Below, in pieces: positions 33,756-45,355 of a DNA stretch of 64,000 bases. The notes beneath the pieces are model-generated. The model was not told where the DNA came from. It searched no databases and saw only the letters and a list, made by a program, of their open reading frames with translations. The first letter of the stretch is position 1. Every line of letters starts with the position of its first letter. The position numbers and the translations under genes are program-made. The stretch covers positions 439,517,531 through 439,581,530 of the forward strand of contig CM077665.1 in NCBI GenBank assembly GCA_039707655.1. Direction: 5' to 3'. Source of the DNA: Elymus sibiricus (taxonomy: Eukaryota; Streptophyta; Magnoliopsida; Poales; Poaceae).

Positions 33756-35177
33756 TGGGCCGGACAAGCGTGCACAGTGTTTGTCTAGGCTAGTCCCAAA
33801 AACATGCACCGGTACACGTGCGGCGAGAAGTAACCGTCACTCATGACTTTTTAACTGCACGCTGATGATGACGCAAGAGAGCTTGTGGTTTGCCGGGCCT
33901 TGGGCTTGCCGGCAGCATGGGCAGACAGAGCAGGACGGCAGCAGGAGTCGTGTGCCCGAAAGGGAGTGCCACACCGTGCGACGAAGAGCCAACCCCTGAG
34001 CCTTCCCCACAAAGGGTACCGCGGGTGCGGTGCTCGATTCATATAGTCATCCCTGCTGTCGCCGCCGTCTACTACGAATGCCTCGCTGCTGTCTTGCCGG
34101 CCTCCAGCACGACGCCCTTGGCTTTCTCGACTGCCGCGTGCCGCCGAGAATAAAGCAACCGCCGAGACTGAAGTACTTTTTGCATACCTGTTGCTGCAAT
34201 GGCGCATGTAAAGGAATAATTAATCTTAGTCAGGCCAATCTTTATGTATGCAAGACATGTTTCTTTATGCTAAATGAATGTTTGCTTCCCTCTTGATTAA
34301 TTCCGTCCTTGCATATATCTTATATCCTATGCTGTTTGGAAACCTTGTCGGTGCACACGTTTGCCGCGAGCGCTTTGAGGAACAGGTCCCTAGCAGCCTG
34401 CTGGAAACGCCGCCGCCGGCGAGGCAACTTGCCGGGTCAGAACGCGGCTGCTAAGCCTGCCGAGCGGACTCGAGGCGAAACTAGAGTGCGGGCTTACCAC
34501 GACAAGGTTCCTTCGTGTGCACATTAATGTACAAGGATGAAAAATCAATCAAGACGACCCACGCTTGCCGGAAAGCTTTCCGGTGCGCACGCTCCAGTCG
34601 GAAGCGCTTTGAGGAACGTGTCCTTAGCGGCTTGCCAGGAACGCCGCCTCCCGAAAAGGTTTACCTTCCCAACTTTTGCGCAGCTGCTCACATCGCCGAG
34701 CGGACTCGAGGCGACTAGGAGCGCAACTAGCCCCGGGGAGGGTCCTCAGCATACGGGTTTACGCACAAATCCGAAAACAAAACTTATCGAGCCTTTTCCT
34801 TGAACAATTGCATTTTTGTACAATGAATCCCTACGCTTGGTGGAATACTCCCCGAATGCGCACATTCTGGTCGATGGCGCTTAGGATCGGGTCCTGTCTA
34901 GCAGCCTATCGAGAACGCCGCCTCTTCAGGAGCTTAATGCTCTAAAGACAACCGCAACTGCATCTGTGTTGTTCGGCGGACCCAGAACAATCAGGAGTGT
35001 AGATTGTTTCTAGAGCGCTCCCTCGCGCACAGGTTATACAAAACTACCATCAAGGATAAGGCTACACAACAAAAAGCAATCAAAGTTTTAGGACTTAGCT
35101 TTCTGTAAGTAAAGCGAAGTCACCATGGACGATGAAGCTGACGCGCTGACCGCTAGATCATATTTGCGCAACCTTTC
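33756..35177 (-). other. J1 interior with three-copy tandem repeat
   Basis: Noncoding. Bases about 34370-34945 hold three diverged copies marked by 'gcgctttgaggaac' (34370, 34604) and 'gcgcttaggatcggg' (34877), each followed by 'ctagcagcct' and 'aacgccgcc'. Spacings are 234 and 273 bases. No gag or pol motif on either strand. Confidence 0.75.
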
Positions 35178-35195
35178 CCCCTACCTGGCCCGCCA
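35178..35195 (-). other. J1 primer-binding site
   Basis: Minus-strand TGGCGGGCCAGGTAGGGG four bases from the 5' LTR. TGGCG-start gypsy PBS; donor tRNA not assigned. Confidence 0.7.
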
Positions 35196-35199
35196 AAGA

Positions 35200-36162
35200 T
35201 GTCGGGGTACGACACCTATGGGATCGCGTGGGTCCCTTTTATGGTTCGGCAGGGAAAAAGGCTTGCACAAAGAGCAGATCCAGCGATCAACGCGAGGGAT
35301 TTTTACCCAGGTTCAGGCCGCTGAGAAGCGTAAAACCCAACTCCTGCTTTAGTGTATTGTGAGTCTTTGAACTCTGGCTCCAGGAGCGCTGTGTGATCAA
35401 ACAGTACACAGCCGCTATGCCTCTATCTGGGCCAGAAGGTCCCCCCCTGTAGCTACGCCTTGGGCCTCCTTTTATATGTCGAAGGGGTCACCAACAGTGG
35501 CGCACAGTACATACAAGAGGTGTAAAGTTGCTACAGCGTTCACTGACGTCTTAGGACAAACGCATTAAATGCTCCATTTAGGTGTCCCACAGTTTCTTGG
35601 GGACGGAAAAAGAGCCCGTCCCATCAGCACCGCTTAACCCCATCTGCCGCTAATGCCATGACACGCATCCAGGAGGACAAACCCCATCTGACAGGCTGGT
35701 CGCTGTGCTGGAGCGGTGGCAGGGTGGCGGGATCTTGCCGGGTGCGAATCTTGCCGGTTCTTCGCTAGCCATCCCGGCAAGCATCTTGCCGGGATCCCAG
35801 CCTTCGGTCTTCAGTCTTCTGATTATTGACTTGAATGCCTTCTTGATAGTCTTGTGCTTGTTCCCAGTTGTCCCCCGGCAAGCATCTTGTCGGGAGTCCA
35901 ACATCGGGTCTTCTCGGTGACCTGCCTGGAGATCTCCTCCCAGGAAGGCTCGCTTCCCGGAAATTCTATCCTGATCTTGCCGCCTTTGAGCTTGCCGGTG
36001 ATGCGTAGGCCTGTTCCCGGCAAGTAATCCTTGCCGGAAACCTGGGTCCTAGATGTGTCCTATAAGTGGATTTCTTCTCTGCCATGCCCTTCCCGCCTGG
36101 AGGCTGCAACTTGCCGGTGCATGTCCAGGGGTAATGAACACCCCCTGTTCACTACACCGACA
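35200..36162 (-). repeat. J1 5' LTR (963 bp)
   Basis: Same limits as the 3' LTR. TATA at 35468-35478, shared block at 35301-35347. Confidence 0.95.
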
Positions 36163-36204
36163 CAAGCAAAGGAGGTACAGCAAATCAAGGCTCAAGCATC
36201 TACC
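36163..36204 (-). repeat. D1 5' LTR, segment 2 (42 bp between J1 and D2)
   Basis: Begins with the J1 TSD (CAAGC) and ends with the D2 TSD (CTACC). Only 37-42 bases of LTR separate two independent insertions. Confidence 0.88.
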
Positions 36205-39200
36205 TGTGGCACCCCGGCTCAGAGAACCGGATTACCAGTGTTTCCAACCCAGAGATCATGTCTTCTGGAAACACACAACAACTTGGTACAGAACAGAACT
36301 GAACTTTATTGATAGATGTCGGGTACAAGCTCATATTTTACAATGATAGCGAGGCCAAAGGCACCCTCGGTGCTATGACAGTATCCACATTATTTATGGA
36401 ACATAGCAGGGCCTCGGATCTACTAAGTGATTTTACAGCGTAGCAGAACATAGCGGCAATTCCATCAACAGGGACACTGCTGTGGACACATCCTAGTTAG
36501 CGTAGCATGAACCATCAGGACCTCCGTCCTCGGCTTCTCCTGCATCTGGCATGATACGCCAGGTGAGTACTTTGAATGTACTCGCAAGCTCACGACAACC
36601 AAGTAATGCAGCAAACAATAGCATGGCAATCAACATGTTAAATCTTTAAGCAATTCACTTAGTGTACCAGTTACCAACTTACTCTCATCCGGGTTGCCCC
36701 ACAACCCTAGGAATACTCATCGAGTACTTCCGATCATACGAAGAGTTCTTCCATCATTACTAACATTGTTACGGTCGACCACCTACTGAGGTCTGGACGG
36801 TCTGTCCAATTCCGTGGACGCGGCTATTCGAATAGATTTGACACTCTGTAGAGGTTGCGCACTTTACCCACACCATGAAGCACCTGGCCTCGTACGTAAT
36901 CCCATTCGGGTGGACCAGCGTTGCTTCAACGAAACCTGTCTGACCCGTGACTCTCCCATCGTACCACCGGCATTCATCCTCTCCCCGTAGTCCTACCCTG
37001 GGTGGCCCCTGTGTCCTCATGACACCTGCCACCGTCGTGGCCAAACTAAACTGTCCCAAACAGGGACGCCGACACAATACTCAACTGGCTCACAGGGTTA
37101 TCGCCGCCTACCTGATCAGGGTAGCACACGCGCATAACCCTCCCTCTTTGGAGGTACCGGTGAGAGAGCACGCAATGAGACCAAGTCAAGGCCGTCCCAC
37201 ATCGGCAAATGTGGTTGCACGGCTAAGCCCGGACAGGTGACTCATGATCAACCACTAATTTCATCTCAAATAAAATAGTGGTTCAACACATTATACAACT
37301 AAGCATTTAAATTAAATACTATGAACTAAACTATAGCAATTAATTAAACATAATGCATGACAATATGCAATGCTATTGAATATGCTTCATGAAATGGGTA
37401 TCATGGCTTGCCTTGCTCTGTTGGGTTGTTCAAACACTCCTGGTCTTCAAAATCACCAAAGTTTCCTTCTGAAAACATTTTTAAAAAGCAAAAGGAAATG
37501 TCACATAATGCATTTTTGTTAACCAAAAATTCTGTGGATAAGGGAAAAATACCAAACTTGGTCAGAAATTAAAGGGGGTCAATACAAACACAATGCAAAA
37601 AGAATCAACTGAATTGGAGCTATAGATAAAAAGTTATTCAAGGTCAAAGTTGCTGGTCAAAATGAATTAAATAATTAAAATTAAGAAAATACCAGAAAAC
37701 CTCCAGCAGCCACGTCGAAGGCATATTCTCTCAATACCCCTCCACTTATACCGCTTCGGGCGCGGGCGTGGGCCGCTGACAGGTGGGGCCTGCCTCGTTT
37801 AAACAGAGAGGGAGAGGAGGGACCGAGACGGGGTGGGGCTTCGGCGATGGTCGCCAGCGATAGAGACGGCGACGAGGTCTGGCGACTACAGGAATGCAAC
37901 GGGCGCTCGACGGCAAGCAAGTACGTACCCGTAGCTTGGCTAAAGGAGGTCGGACGACGTCGTCCCCTTCTTCTACGGTGGCGGTGGCGTTCGGGTGAGG
38001 TCGGAGACGGCGGTTCCGGTGATGGCTTGCTTGGGCAGAGGGTCGTGGAGCACCAGGGGAATTCCCTGAGCTCGAGGGTGAGGTCGATTGGGGCTGGGGG
38101 GAAACGGGAAATGCTGGCGGCGAGGTTGCTACCAACGGCAGAGCTCCGGTGAGATTCGAGGCCAGAGGGCCTCTCGGCCATGGCTCGTTGCTCGGGAGGC
38201 CGATCGGAGGTGGCGGAGGTGAGGTGAGGAGCTCGGAGGGGTGGGGCATGGCCTTATATAGGCGAGAGGCGAAGGCAGGCGAGCTCTCTGGAGCTATCGG
38301 CGCTGTGGCCACGTCGCCGGGGCAAAGACGGCGAGCTGGCTATCCGGAAGCGTCGATGAGATGGGAGAGGGCAGGGGGAAGAGACGGGACGGGTCCGGCG
38401 CCATTAATGGCTCATGGACAACCACAGTGGCGGAAACTCACTGTTTTGCCCGTGGCGGAGCTTGGCCGGGAGCGGCGGCGACCTTCGCCGGTGGTCAGGA
38501 GGGTTCGAGAGGGGCCACGCGTTGGTCAGGAGCGCTGTCGGCACCAAGGGACAAGGGGGGGTCAGCGAGGGACGGCTCGGGCGAGCACATCCGACGCGGG
38601 CGCCGTGCAGAGCGCGCGCCCTGGCATGCCAGCACCGTGCTCACCACGGGTGCGGCCACCAGGAGGCCACGCAAGCCTGCCGTACCTTGTCCACAGCGTC
38701 GTCCTTCGACCATCTAGCCTCCCTGTGCCACTGCCTTGACCAGATTCACTCTGGTTTGATGGGTAGCTTCACCTACAGTTCCTGACTGCAGACTTGAGAG
38801 AGGTCTGGAGATGAGATGAGCTGGAGATGAAGCCAGGGGAGATGTCCAGAGTGATCTACTTTGGAAGGACTACAAACTGGCAAAGTTTGAAAGGGTTTGA
38901 GAAAGATTTGAGCATAGTTCCTTTGTAAACCACAATTCTGGTACAGAATCCAAATGGGCTTGTGGCACTCACAAAAATGATCTGCTGAAGATGAAACTTG
39001 GTGGAGGGAAGTTATTTGAGATATAGAAGATGCCATAAAAATTTGAGAGCAATTGAGCACCTCTAGCTAGCACCTCCTTCACAAAGGTTTGAAAATGACA
39101 GAAACTTGTCAGAGTTTTGCTGCTAAAAAGTTGTACTGGACCAGATGATATTTTTGGATATTGTGGCTAGATAGGATCCCTAGGAGCTTGGAGAATTTAT

Positions 39201-39645
39201 TGAGAATTTTCTGAGATAGGAAAAATGGGGTTGCTTCACAACTGGCAAATTCTGACCAGAAAGAAAATAATAATTCTAGCCAAAATTTCATATTGGACAA
39301 TGGAATATTTTTGGACATTATGGAATTATATGATGATAAGAAGGTGTGGAAAAAGTTTGGGAATTTATTGATCATCCAAACTATAGGCTGCTTCACAACC
39401 CATAGTGATGACATAATTTCCCAAATAAAGGAAAGAATTATTGGAAAAGATTAAATATTGAAGATTGATCCAAGATAGGTGGGGAAGGGTTTTGGCAAGA
39501 TGAGGAGGTTTTTGGGTTACTTGGGAAAAGATTCAAAGAATCATAGGTCCAAATCAACTTAAAAGGTTTGGAAATCAACCAAATTTTAAAAAATAAAACC
39601 CAAATGATTTTGAAAAGAAAAAGTTGCCAAAATCAGGGTGTCACA
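36205..39645 (-). repeat. D2 3' LTR (3441 bp)
   Basis: No gene. It has a GC-rich central third (37700-38740) with a TATA box on the minus strand at 38252-38262 and AT-rich flanks. Many open frames in the GC-rich part occur in both LTR copies. The last codons of pol and the stop (39633-39635) lie inside its right end. Confidence 0.96.
38252..38262 (-). promoter_or_regulatory. TATA box in D2 3' LTR
   Basis: Minus-strand CCTATATAAGG; copy at 47378-47388 in the 5' LTR, which is the functional promoter position. Confidence 0.7.
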
Positions 39646-42600
39646 AACCTACCCCCCTTAGGATGAATCTCGTCCTCGAGATTCAGTTGCTCAGGGAACA
39701 AGTACGGATATGCGGATCTCAAGAAATCTTCTCTTTCCCAGGTAGCCTCTTCCTTAGTATGGTGCTCCCATAGCACCTTGTAAAATCTGATCACCTTACT
39801 CCTGGTAGTCCTTTCCATCTCATCGAGGATCCTGACAGGCTTCTCTTCGTAGGTCAGGTCTTTAGCCAGTTCTAGCTCACTCATATCGGCTTGCTTGATC
39901 GGTGGTGCAATGCACTTTCTTAATTGTGATATATGGAAAACGTCGTGAACTTCAGACAACTCTGGTGGTAGTTCCAACTGGTATGCCACTCTGCCTCTTC
40001 TAGCAACCACTGGAAATGGACTGATATATCTCGGTGCAAGCTTTCCCCGGGTATGGAATCTCTTCACTCCCTTCATGGGGGTTACTCGGAGGTACGCGTA
40101 TTCTCCGAGATCAAAGGTCACTTCCCGATGTTTTGGATCATAGTAGCTCTTCTAACGGGACTTGGCTGCTCGACGATGCTCCTGAATATCCTTGACCTGC
40201 TTTTCGGCCTCGAGCATCAAGTCCGTGCCAAAGATACGACTATCGCCTGTCTGGGACCAATTCAATGGGGTGCGACACTTCCGCACGTATAGTGCCTGAA
40301 ACGTTGACATCTTCAAACTTGACTGATAGCTGTTGTTATAGGAGAATTCCGCATAGGGTAGGCTGTCTTCCCATTTGGGTCCATGGGTGAGAGCACATGA
40401 CCGAAGCATATCCTCCAGTATCTGGTTCACTCTTTCGGTTTGTCCATCTGTCTGCGGATGGTACGCCGTGCTATGCTTCAGCATAGTGCCCAAGGATTGG
40501 TGCAATCGCAACCAGAATGCAGAGGTGAATAGGGAGCCTCTATCTGAGGTGATAGACTTGGGTACTCCATGAAGGCTGACTATCCGGGACATGTAGAGCT
40601 GTGCCAGCTGATTTGCGTTGAAAGTGGTCTTTACCGGAATAAAGTGAGCCAGCTTTGTGAGTATATCCACAATGACCCAGATAGCATCATTGCCTCTTGT
40701 TGACTTGGGTAGTCCAACAATGAAGTCCATACATATGTCGTCCCACTTCCACTGGGGAACTGGTAAAGGTTGCAGTAGCCTAGCGGGTTTCTGGTGTTCC
40801 GCTTTGACCTTGTTGTAGATGTCACAGCAGGCGACATAGTATGCTATATCCCTTCGCATTCCTGGCCACCAAAATGTTTCTCTCAAATCCTGATACATCT
40901 TTGTGCCTCCGGGTCGATGGAGTATGCGGACTCATGAGCTTCCCTGAGTATCTGTTGTCTTAGGTTATTCTGATCGGGCACACATATCCGTTTCTCAAAC
41001 CATAAAGTGCCTTGGTCATCCACGCGGAAAGACTTGGCCTTTCCTTTCGGAATTAGCTCCTTGATCTCTTTTATTCCTTTATCTGGCTCTTGGGCCTTCT
41101 TAATTTCTTCCATAAGTGTTGGACTAATTTCCAAAGTATCCGGGGTAATTGGGCCGCATAGCACCATATTAAGCTCAGCGAACTCTTCTTGCAACCTTGG
41201 ATGGAGACTTCCCATTAGTGCATTCACCGTGCCATGTTTTCTGCTTAGAGAGCATCCGCGACCACATTAGCCTTTCCCGGATGATAGTTTATTCCAATGT
41301 CATAGTCCTTGACTAGTTCAAGCCATCTTCGCTGCCTGAAATTCAGGTCTGCTTGAGTGAAAATATACTTGAGACTCTTATGGTCTGTGTATATTTCACA
41401 ACGTTGTCCAATGAGGTAATGCCTCCAAATCTTCAGGGCATGAACCACGGCTACTAACTCCAAATCATGTGTGGGGTAGTTCTCCTCATGGGGTCGTAGC
41501 TGTCTGAATGCATATGCTACAACCTTTCCTTCTTGCATCAATACGCAGCCGATTCCTCGTCTGGAAGCATCGCAGTATATGTCGAAGCTCTTGTGGATGT
41601 TTGGAAGGACTAAGACAGGTGATGTAGTTAACCTTGTCTTTAGCTCTAGGAAGCTACTGTCACACTCCATCGTCCAGACAAACCTTTGATTTTTCTTGAG
41701 CAATTCCGTCAGTGGCTTGGCTATCTTGGAGAAGCCTTCTATGAAACGACGGTAATAGCCTGCCAATCCCAGGAAGCTACGGACTTCGGTCACAGAGGCT
41801 GGTGTCTTCCAATTCAGCACCGCAGTTACTTTGCTGGGGTCGACAGCTACTCCTTGTTCTGACAGAATATGCCCCAGAAATCCTACCTCTTTTAGCCAAA
41901 ATTCGCGTTTACTGAATTTGGCATACAAACGATGGGTCCTAAATCTTTCCAAGACATCACGGAGGTGTTGCTTATGCTCTTCTTCATCCTTGGAATATAT
42001 CAGGATATCATCGATGAACACCACCACAAATTTGTCCAGGAAATCCATGAAGACCTTGTTCATCATGCTCATGAAATAAGCTAGAGCATTCGTTAGTACA
42101 AATGACATGACTGTAAATTCATACAGACCATATCGGGTGGTAAACGCTGTCTTGGGTACATCCTCTTTTCTGATTTTTAGCTGATGCTACCCGGTTCGGA
42201 GGTCAATCTTGGAGAATACCCGTGCTCCATTCAGCTGGTCGAACAAATCATCAATGCGAGGGAGCTGGTACTTATTCTTGATAGTGACCTCATTCAGCTG
42301 GCGATAGTCTATGCACATTCGCAGACTTCCATCCTTCTTCTTGACAAAGAGTACTGGTGATCCCCATGGCAAGATGCTTGGGCAGATATACCCTTTTTGC
42401 AACAATTCATCCAACTGCTTCTTTAGTTCCGCCAGCTCTGGACCTGGTATACGGTAGTATTTCTTGTAAATTGGAGCAGTACCGGGAACCACTTCGATTG
42501 CAAACTCCAATTCCCGGTCGGGTGGCATCCCGGGTAATTCCTCGGGAAATACATCCGAAAATTCGCAAACTACCGGAATCAAGTTCATATCCATGACGGT

Positions 42601-42753
42601 AGTTTGGTATGCCATTCCCTTCTTTGACATCATCTTGCTGGCAAGGAATTGGACTGTTTGTCCTTCCGGGTTAACCAGGGTCACTGTCCTATTGGCACAG
42701 TTGATGCATACCCGATGGGGTGTCAACCAGTCCATCCCCAGTATCACGTCCAA
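39633..42753 (-). pseudogene. D2 pol: RT, RNase H, integrase, chromodomain
   Basis: Defects: TAG 42187-42189, a frameshift near 41230-41270, a frameshift near 40890-40930, TAG near 40149. RT is otherwise good: [20 protein letters not shown], then [20 protein letters not shown] with an intact Asp-Asp pair. RNase H has [16 protein letters not shown]; integrase has YQDLRETFWWPGMRRDI, MDFIVGLP, SDRGSLFTSAFW and GQTERVNQILEDM. The chromodomain (VRILDEMERTTRSKVIRFYK, HHTKEEATWERED) is intact to the stop in the LTR. Together these would copy element RNA and insert the cDNA; this copy cannot make them in one piece. Confidence 0.95.
39646..39660 (-). other. D2 polypurine tract, also pol coding
   Basis: Minus-strand TAAGGGGGGTAGGTT abutting the 3' LTR. 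The pol frame reads through it (codons KGGRF) and stops 10 bases inside the LTR. Confidence 0.85.
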
Positions 42754-44117
42754 TCCCGAAGATTCAATGAAAATGAGTGCAGCTGGAATTTAACTCCATG
42801 TATCGAAATTTGCAGATCTCTATATATCAGATTTGTTTTGAGCAGGGAGCCATGGGATTGTACCACCATGATTTTGTCCAAAATCGAAGGGGAAAATTTG
42901 TGCAGGGTGGCAAAACTCCACGAAATAAACGAATGGGAAGCCCCAGAATCAAATAAAATTACTACAGGTATGTCGTTAACAGAAAACATACCAAGGACTA
43001 CTTCTGGAGCTTCGCAGGCTTCCTCAGCAGAGATATGATGGACGCGTCCATGGCTGAAGTTATGATTGGGGTGGCGTCCAATAGTATTGACCTGTTGCTT
43101 GACGTCAGAAGATGGCTTCCCGTTGTTGGCGGGGCATTGTTTGGAGTAGTGTCCGCTTTGGCCGCAAGTGAAGCAGGTGTTGTTGCGGCGGCAGTCCTCT
43201 ATCACTGGCTGTTTGCCGAAGGTCTTGTTCTGGCTCACGGTCTTATTGTTGTTGTTGCCACTGCTCCATGGAGGCTTGTATTCCGATGGGCCTGGCTGTC
43301 AGGTACGCGGCTTCTGCGCGAACGGCTCACGATTGTCCTTCTTAGGTTCAAACTTCCGCTTGCGGTCATCATACCCGGACTTATGCTCCCTTTCGGCTAT
43401 GAAAGCCTTGTCCACCAAAGTCTGGAAGTCCGGCAAATCCAACATGCAGAGCTAACAACGAAGGGTGTCGTTCAGTCCTCCCAAGAACCGATCTATCTTC
43501 CTCTCTTCAGTGGACACGTCATGGGTAGAGTACCGTGCCAAGTTGTTGAACTTATTCAAATATTCTGCCACAGACATGTTTCCTTGTGTAAGAGCAAGGA
43601 ACTCCCTTTGCTTCACCTTCATTATGCCAGTGGGGATGTGATATTTGCGGAATAACTCCTTGAACTTATCCCAGGAGATGTCTTCTCCAGAAGGCCATGT
43701 TGCCTTTGTATTGTCCCACCATATAGCTGCTGGCCCTTCCAGGTAGTGGGTGGCAAAAGGAACCTTGTCGGATTCTTCGCAACGGGCTATTTCCAGCTTC
43801 TTTTCTATAGTCCCTAGCCAGTCATCAGCTTCTATAGGGTCCACAGCTTGACCAAAATTGGGTGGTTTGGTGCGCTGGAAGTTGGACAACCTGGAATGTG
43901 TTCCATTGTGGTTGTGATTCTGTCCCACCATAGTCTGCATGCTTTTCAGAAATTCCATAAGGTCCTGGTTTCTTTTCTCCTCAAACATTCTCATGATTTG
44001 ATATGTGCTCGGTGCTTGAGGTGGTGGAGGTGGTAAATCTTCTGGTGGTTGTCCTGCTTGTCTGGCGGATCGACGAACGGGGGTTCCATCGCCGCCTTGG
44101 CTACAACTTCTCTTCAT
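42744..44117 (-). pseudogene. D2 gag and protease
   Basis: ATG 44117 (MKRSCSQGGDGTPVRRSAR). Capsid: RTKPPNFGQAVDPIEADDWL, then WDKFKELFRKYHIPTGIMKV, then YLNKFNNLARYSTHDVSTEE. Stops at 43452-43454 and near 43300. Nucleocapsid zinc knuckle CFTCGQSGHYSKQCP near 43140-43185; protease active site VILFDSGASHSFIS near 42940. A frameshift near 42750 separates protease from RT. Gag would form the particle and the protease mature it. Not functional. Confidence 0.93.
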
Positions 44118-44406
44118 CCTAAATTTGTTCCCATTGCAAAATACCGAATCGATGAGCAACATCCATAAGGGAAACACAGTCACATGACTCTAGGAGGGAA
44201 AATACGCGAAAAAGGCAAATAAAACAAACAGCATAATTATACAAGATAACCCAACATCATACATGGCAAGCTAGTAGGGGATATCATGCTAGACTGCTCA
44301 TAAGGCAGTTGACATATGCAAAGATGCATGCACAACAGCTCAAGCCTCCCCTCTAGTGGCGTGGGTGGCACGAACACTGACAGACTGAAGACTCCTCGTC
44401 ATCTGA
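44118..44406 (-). other. D2 spacer between extra ORF and gag
   Basis: About 290 bases, no coding frame supported. Confidence 0.5.
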
Positions 44407-45189
44407 TCATGAGTCGGAGTCGGAACTGATGATGTGGATCTCATCCTCTGGATCAAAGGAAACACGACGACGCTGCTGGGACGGTTCTCCTTCCGGGCTA
44501 GAAGGAGCACGATGCCTCAGCATCGGAGCAGCTGGAGTGGATAGGAGTGAGGCCCACTCTGCCGGGGTCTCACGGCGGCTACTAGACGGAAAGCCTGGCA
44601 GCACAGTAGAGCTAGAAGGAGCCTCAAACCTGGGTGGAGGTGGAACTGGTGCTGGATATATAGGTGGAAAGATAGGCTGAGGTGGAGGTAGAACTGGAGC
44701 CACGTCTGCATGTGCCCCTTGGACACGAGACAGCTCCTCAGCCAAGGATATGATCGTACGATAACTGGCGTTCAGATAACGAGCCAGAACAGCAGTCGCA
44801 CGATCACACGCCGGGTCAACTGGCGCAAAAATGACTCGCCCTGTCGTAGGCGATAGGGTGGGATAGTGGAAGAAACCTGGATGAGTCTGCATCTCGACCT
44901 CGTGGAAGCACAAGTCAGTGAGAGCCTCCATCGCAGCAAACTGGATCACCAACTCCGGGGTGGAAGCCGTTCCGCCCTTGGAAGAGCGAGAATAGCTACC
45001 AAGGTCCAAGCTCGCGATCAGGAAAGCCTCTGCGTGATAATCATATACTGACAAGGCAAGCTGCTCCCGAAACACCTGGTACACTGGATCTTCGCCGTGG
45101 GGGTACAGTCGAAGCCAGACGTCTCGGAGCAGTACTGGAAAGGTGAATGGTGCAGGCTCAAAATAGTAATGGTATTGAACTGGTGCCAT
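44407..45189 (-). CDS. D2 extra ORF upstream of gag, 260 aa, intact
   Basis: ATG 45189 to stop 44407-44409, uninterrupted. Residues 1-150 look globular (FTFPVLLRDVWLRLYPHGED, LVIQFAAMEALTDLCFHEVE, RATAVLARYLNASYRTIISL); 160-195 are Pro-rich (PPQPIFPPIYPAPVPPPPRF); the tail is Ser/Arg-rich then acidic (DPEDEIHIISSDSDS). It starts about 150 bases after the PBS and precedes gag by about 290 bases, so it would be the first ORF on the genomic RNA. D1 has an ORF in the same place. I do not recognise a domain. It is intact in an element whose gag-pol has at least six lesions. Function unknown; a Gag-like or host-interacting role would be speculation. Confidence 0.72.
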   Translation of the reverse strand: MAPVQYHYYFEPAPFTFPVLLRDVWLRLYPHGEDPVYQVFREQLALSVYDYHAEAFLIASLDLGSYSRSSKGGTASTPELVIQFAAMEALTDLCFHEVEMQTHPGFFHYPTLSPTTGRVIFAPVDPACDRATAVLARYLNASYRTIISLAEELSRVQGAHADVAPVLPPPQPIFPPIYPAPVPPPPRFEAPSSSTVLPGFPSSSRRETPAEWASLLSTPAAPMLRHRAPSSPEGEPSQQRRRVSFDPEDEIHIISSDSDS

Positions 45190-45337
45190 CTACACTCACA
45201 ATGCCAATGGTTAGTAAAACAATGAATCATGATGCATGCCATGCAACAATCAAATGCAGCAAGCAAGATGCACACTCAAAGCCCTACACTAATCTCGGTT
45301 CTACCGCGGGTTGACTAGGGTGTCCTACAGTCAACCT
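45190..45337 (-). other. D2 leader, noncoding
   Basis: 148 bases between the extra ORF and the PBS; nothing further seen. Confidence 0.5.
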
Positions 45338-45350
45338 GGCTCTGATACCA
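45338..45350 (-). other. D2 primer-binding site, initiator tRNA-Met type
   Basis: Minus-strand TGGTATCAGAGCC, five bases from the LTR. Confidence 0.92.
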
Positions 45351-45355
45351 AGCGT

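Larger units (their letters stand above)
32780..36162 (-). mobile_element. J1: short non-autonomous LTR element (3.4 kb)
   Basis: Two 963-bp LTRs flank 1457 bp. TSD CAAGT (32775-32779) and CAAGC (36163-36167), one mismatch. Termini TGTCGG/CCGACA. Minus orientation from the PBS at 35178-35195, PPT at 33743-33755 and the TATA boxes. No coding frame of note. By eye the LTRs differ at about 31 substitutions and 3 single-base indels (roughly 3 percent). LTR block similarity links it to the T2 family rather than to D1 or D2. Confidence 0.95.

Noticed and set aside
33851..34945. Small frames in the J1 interior
   Set aside because: They follow the tandem repeat, differ between repeat copies and contain no retroelement motif.
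38149..38785. Plus-strand frames in the D2 LTR (also 47275-47864)
   Set aside because: Antisense to the LTR promoter, GC-rich, overlapping each other; present in both LTRs only because these are copies.
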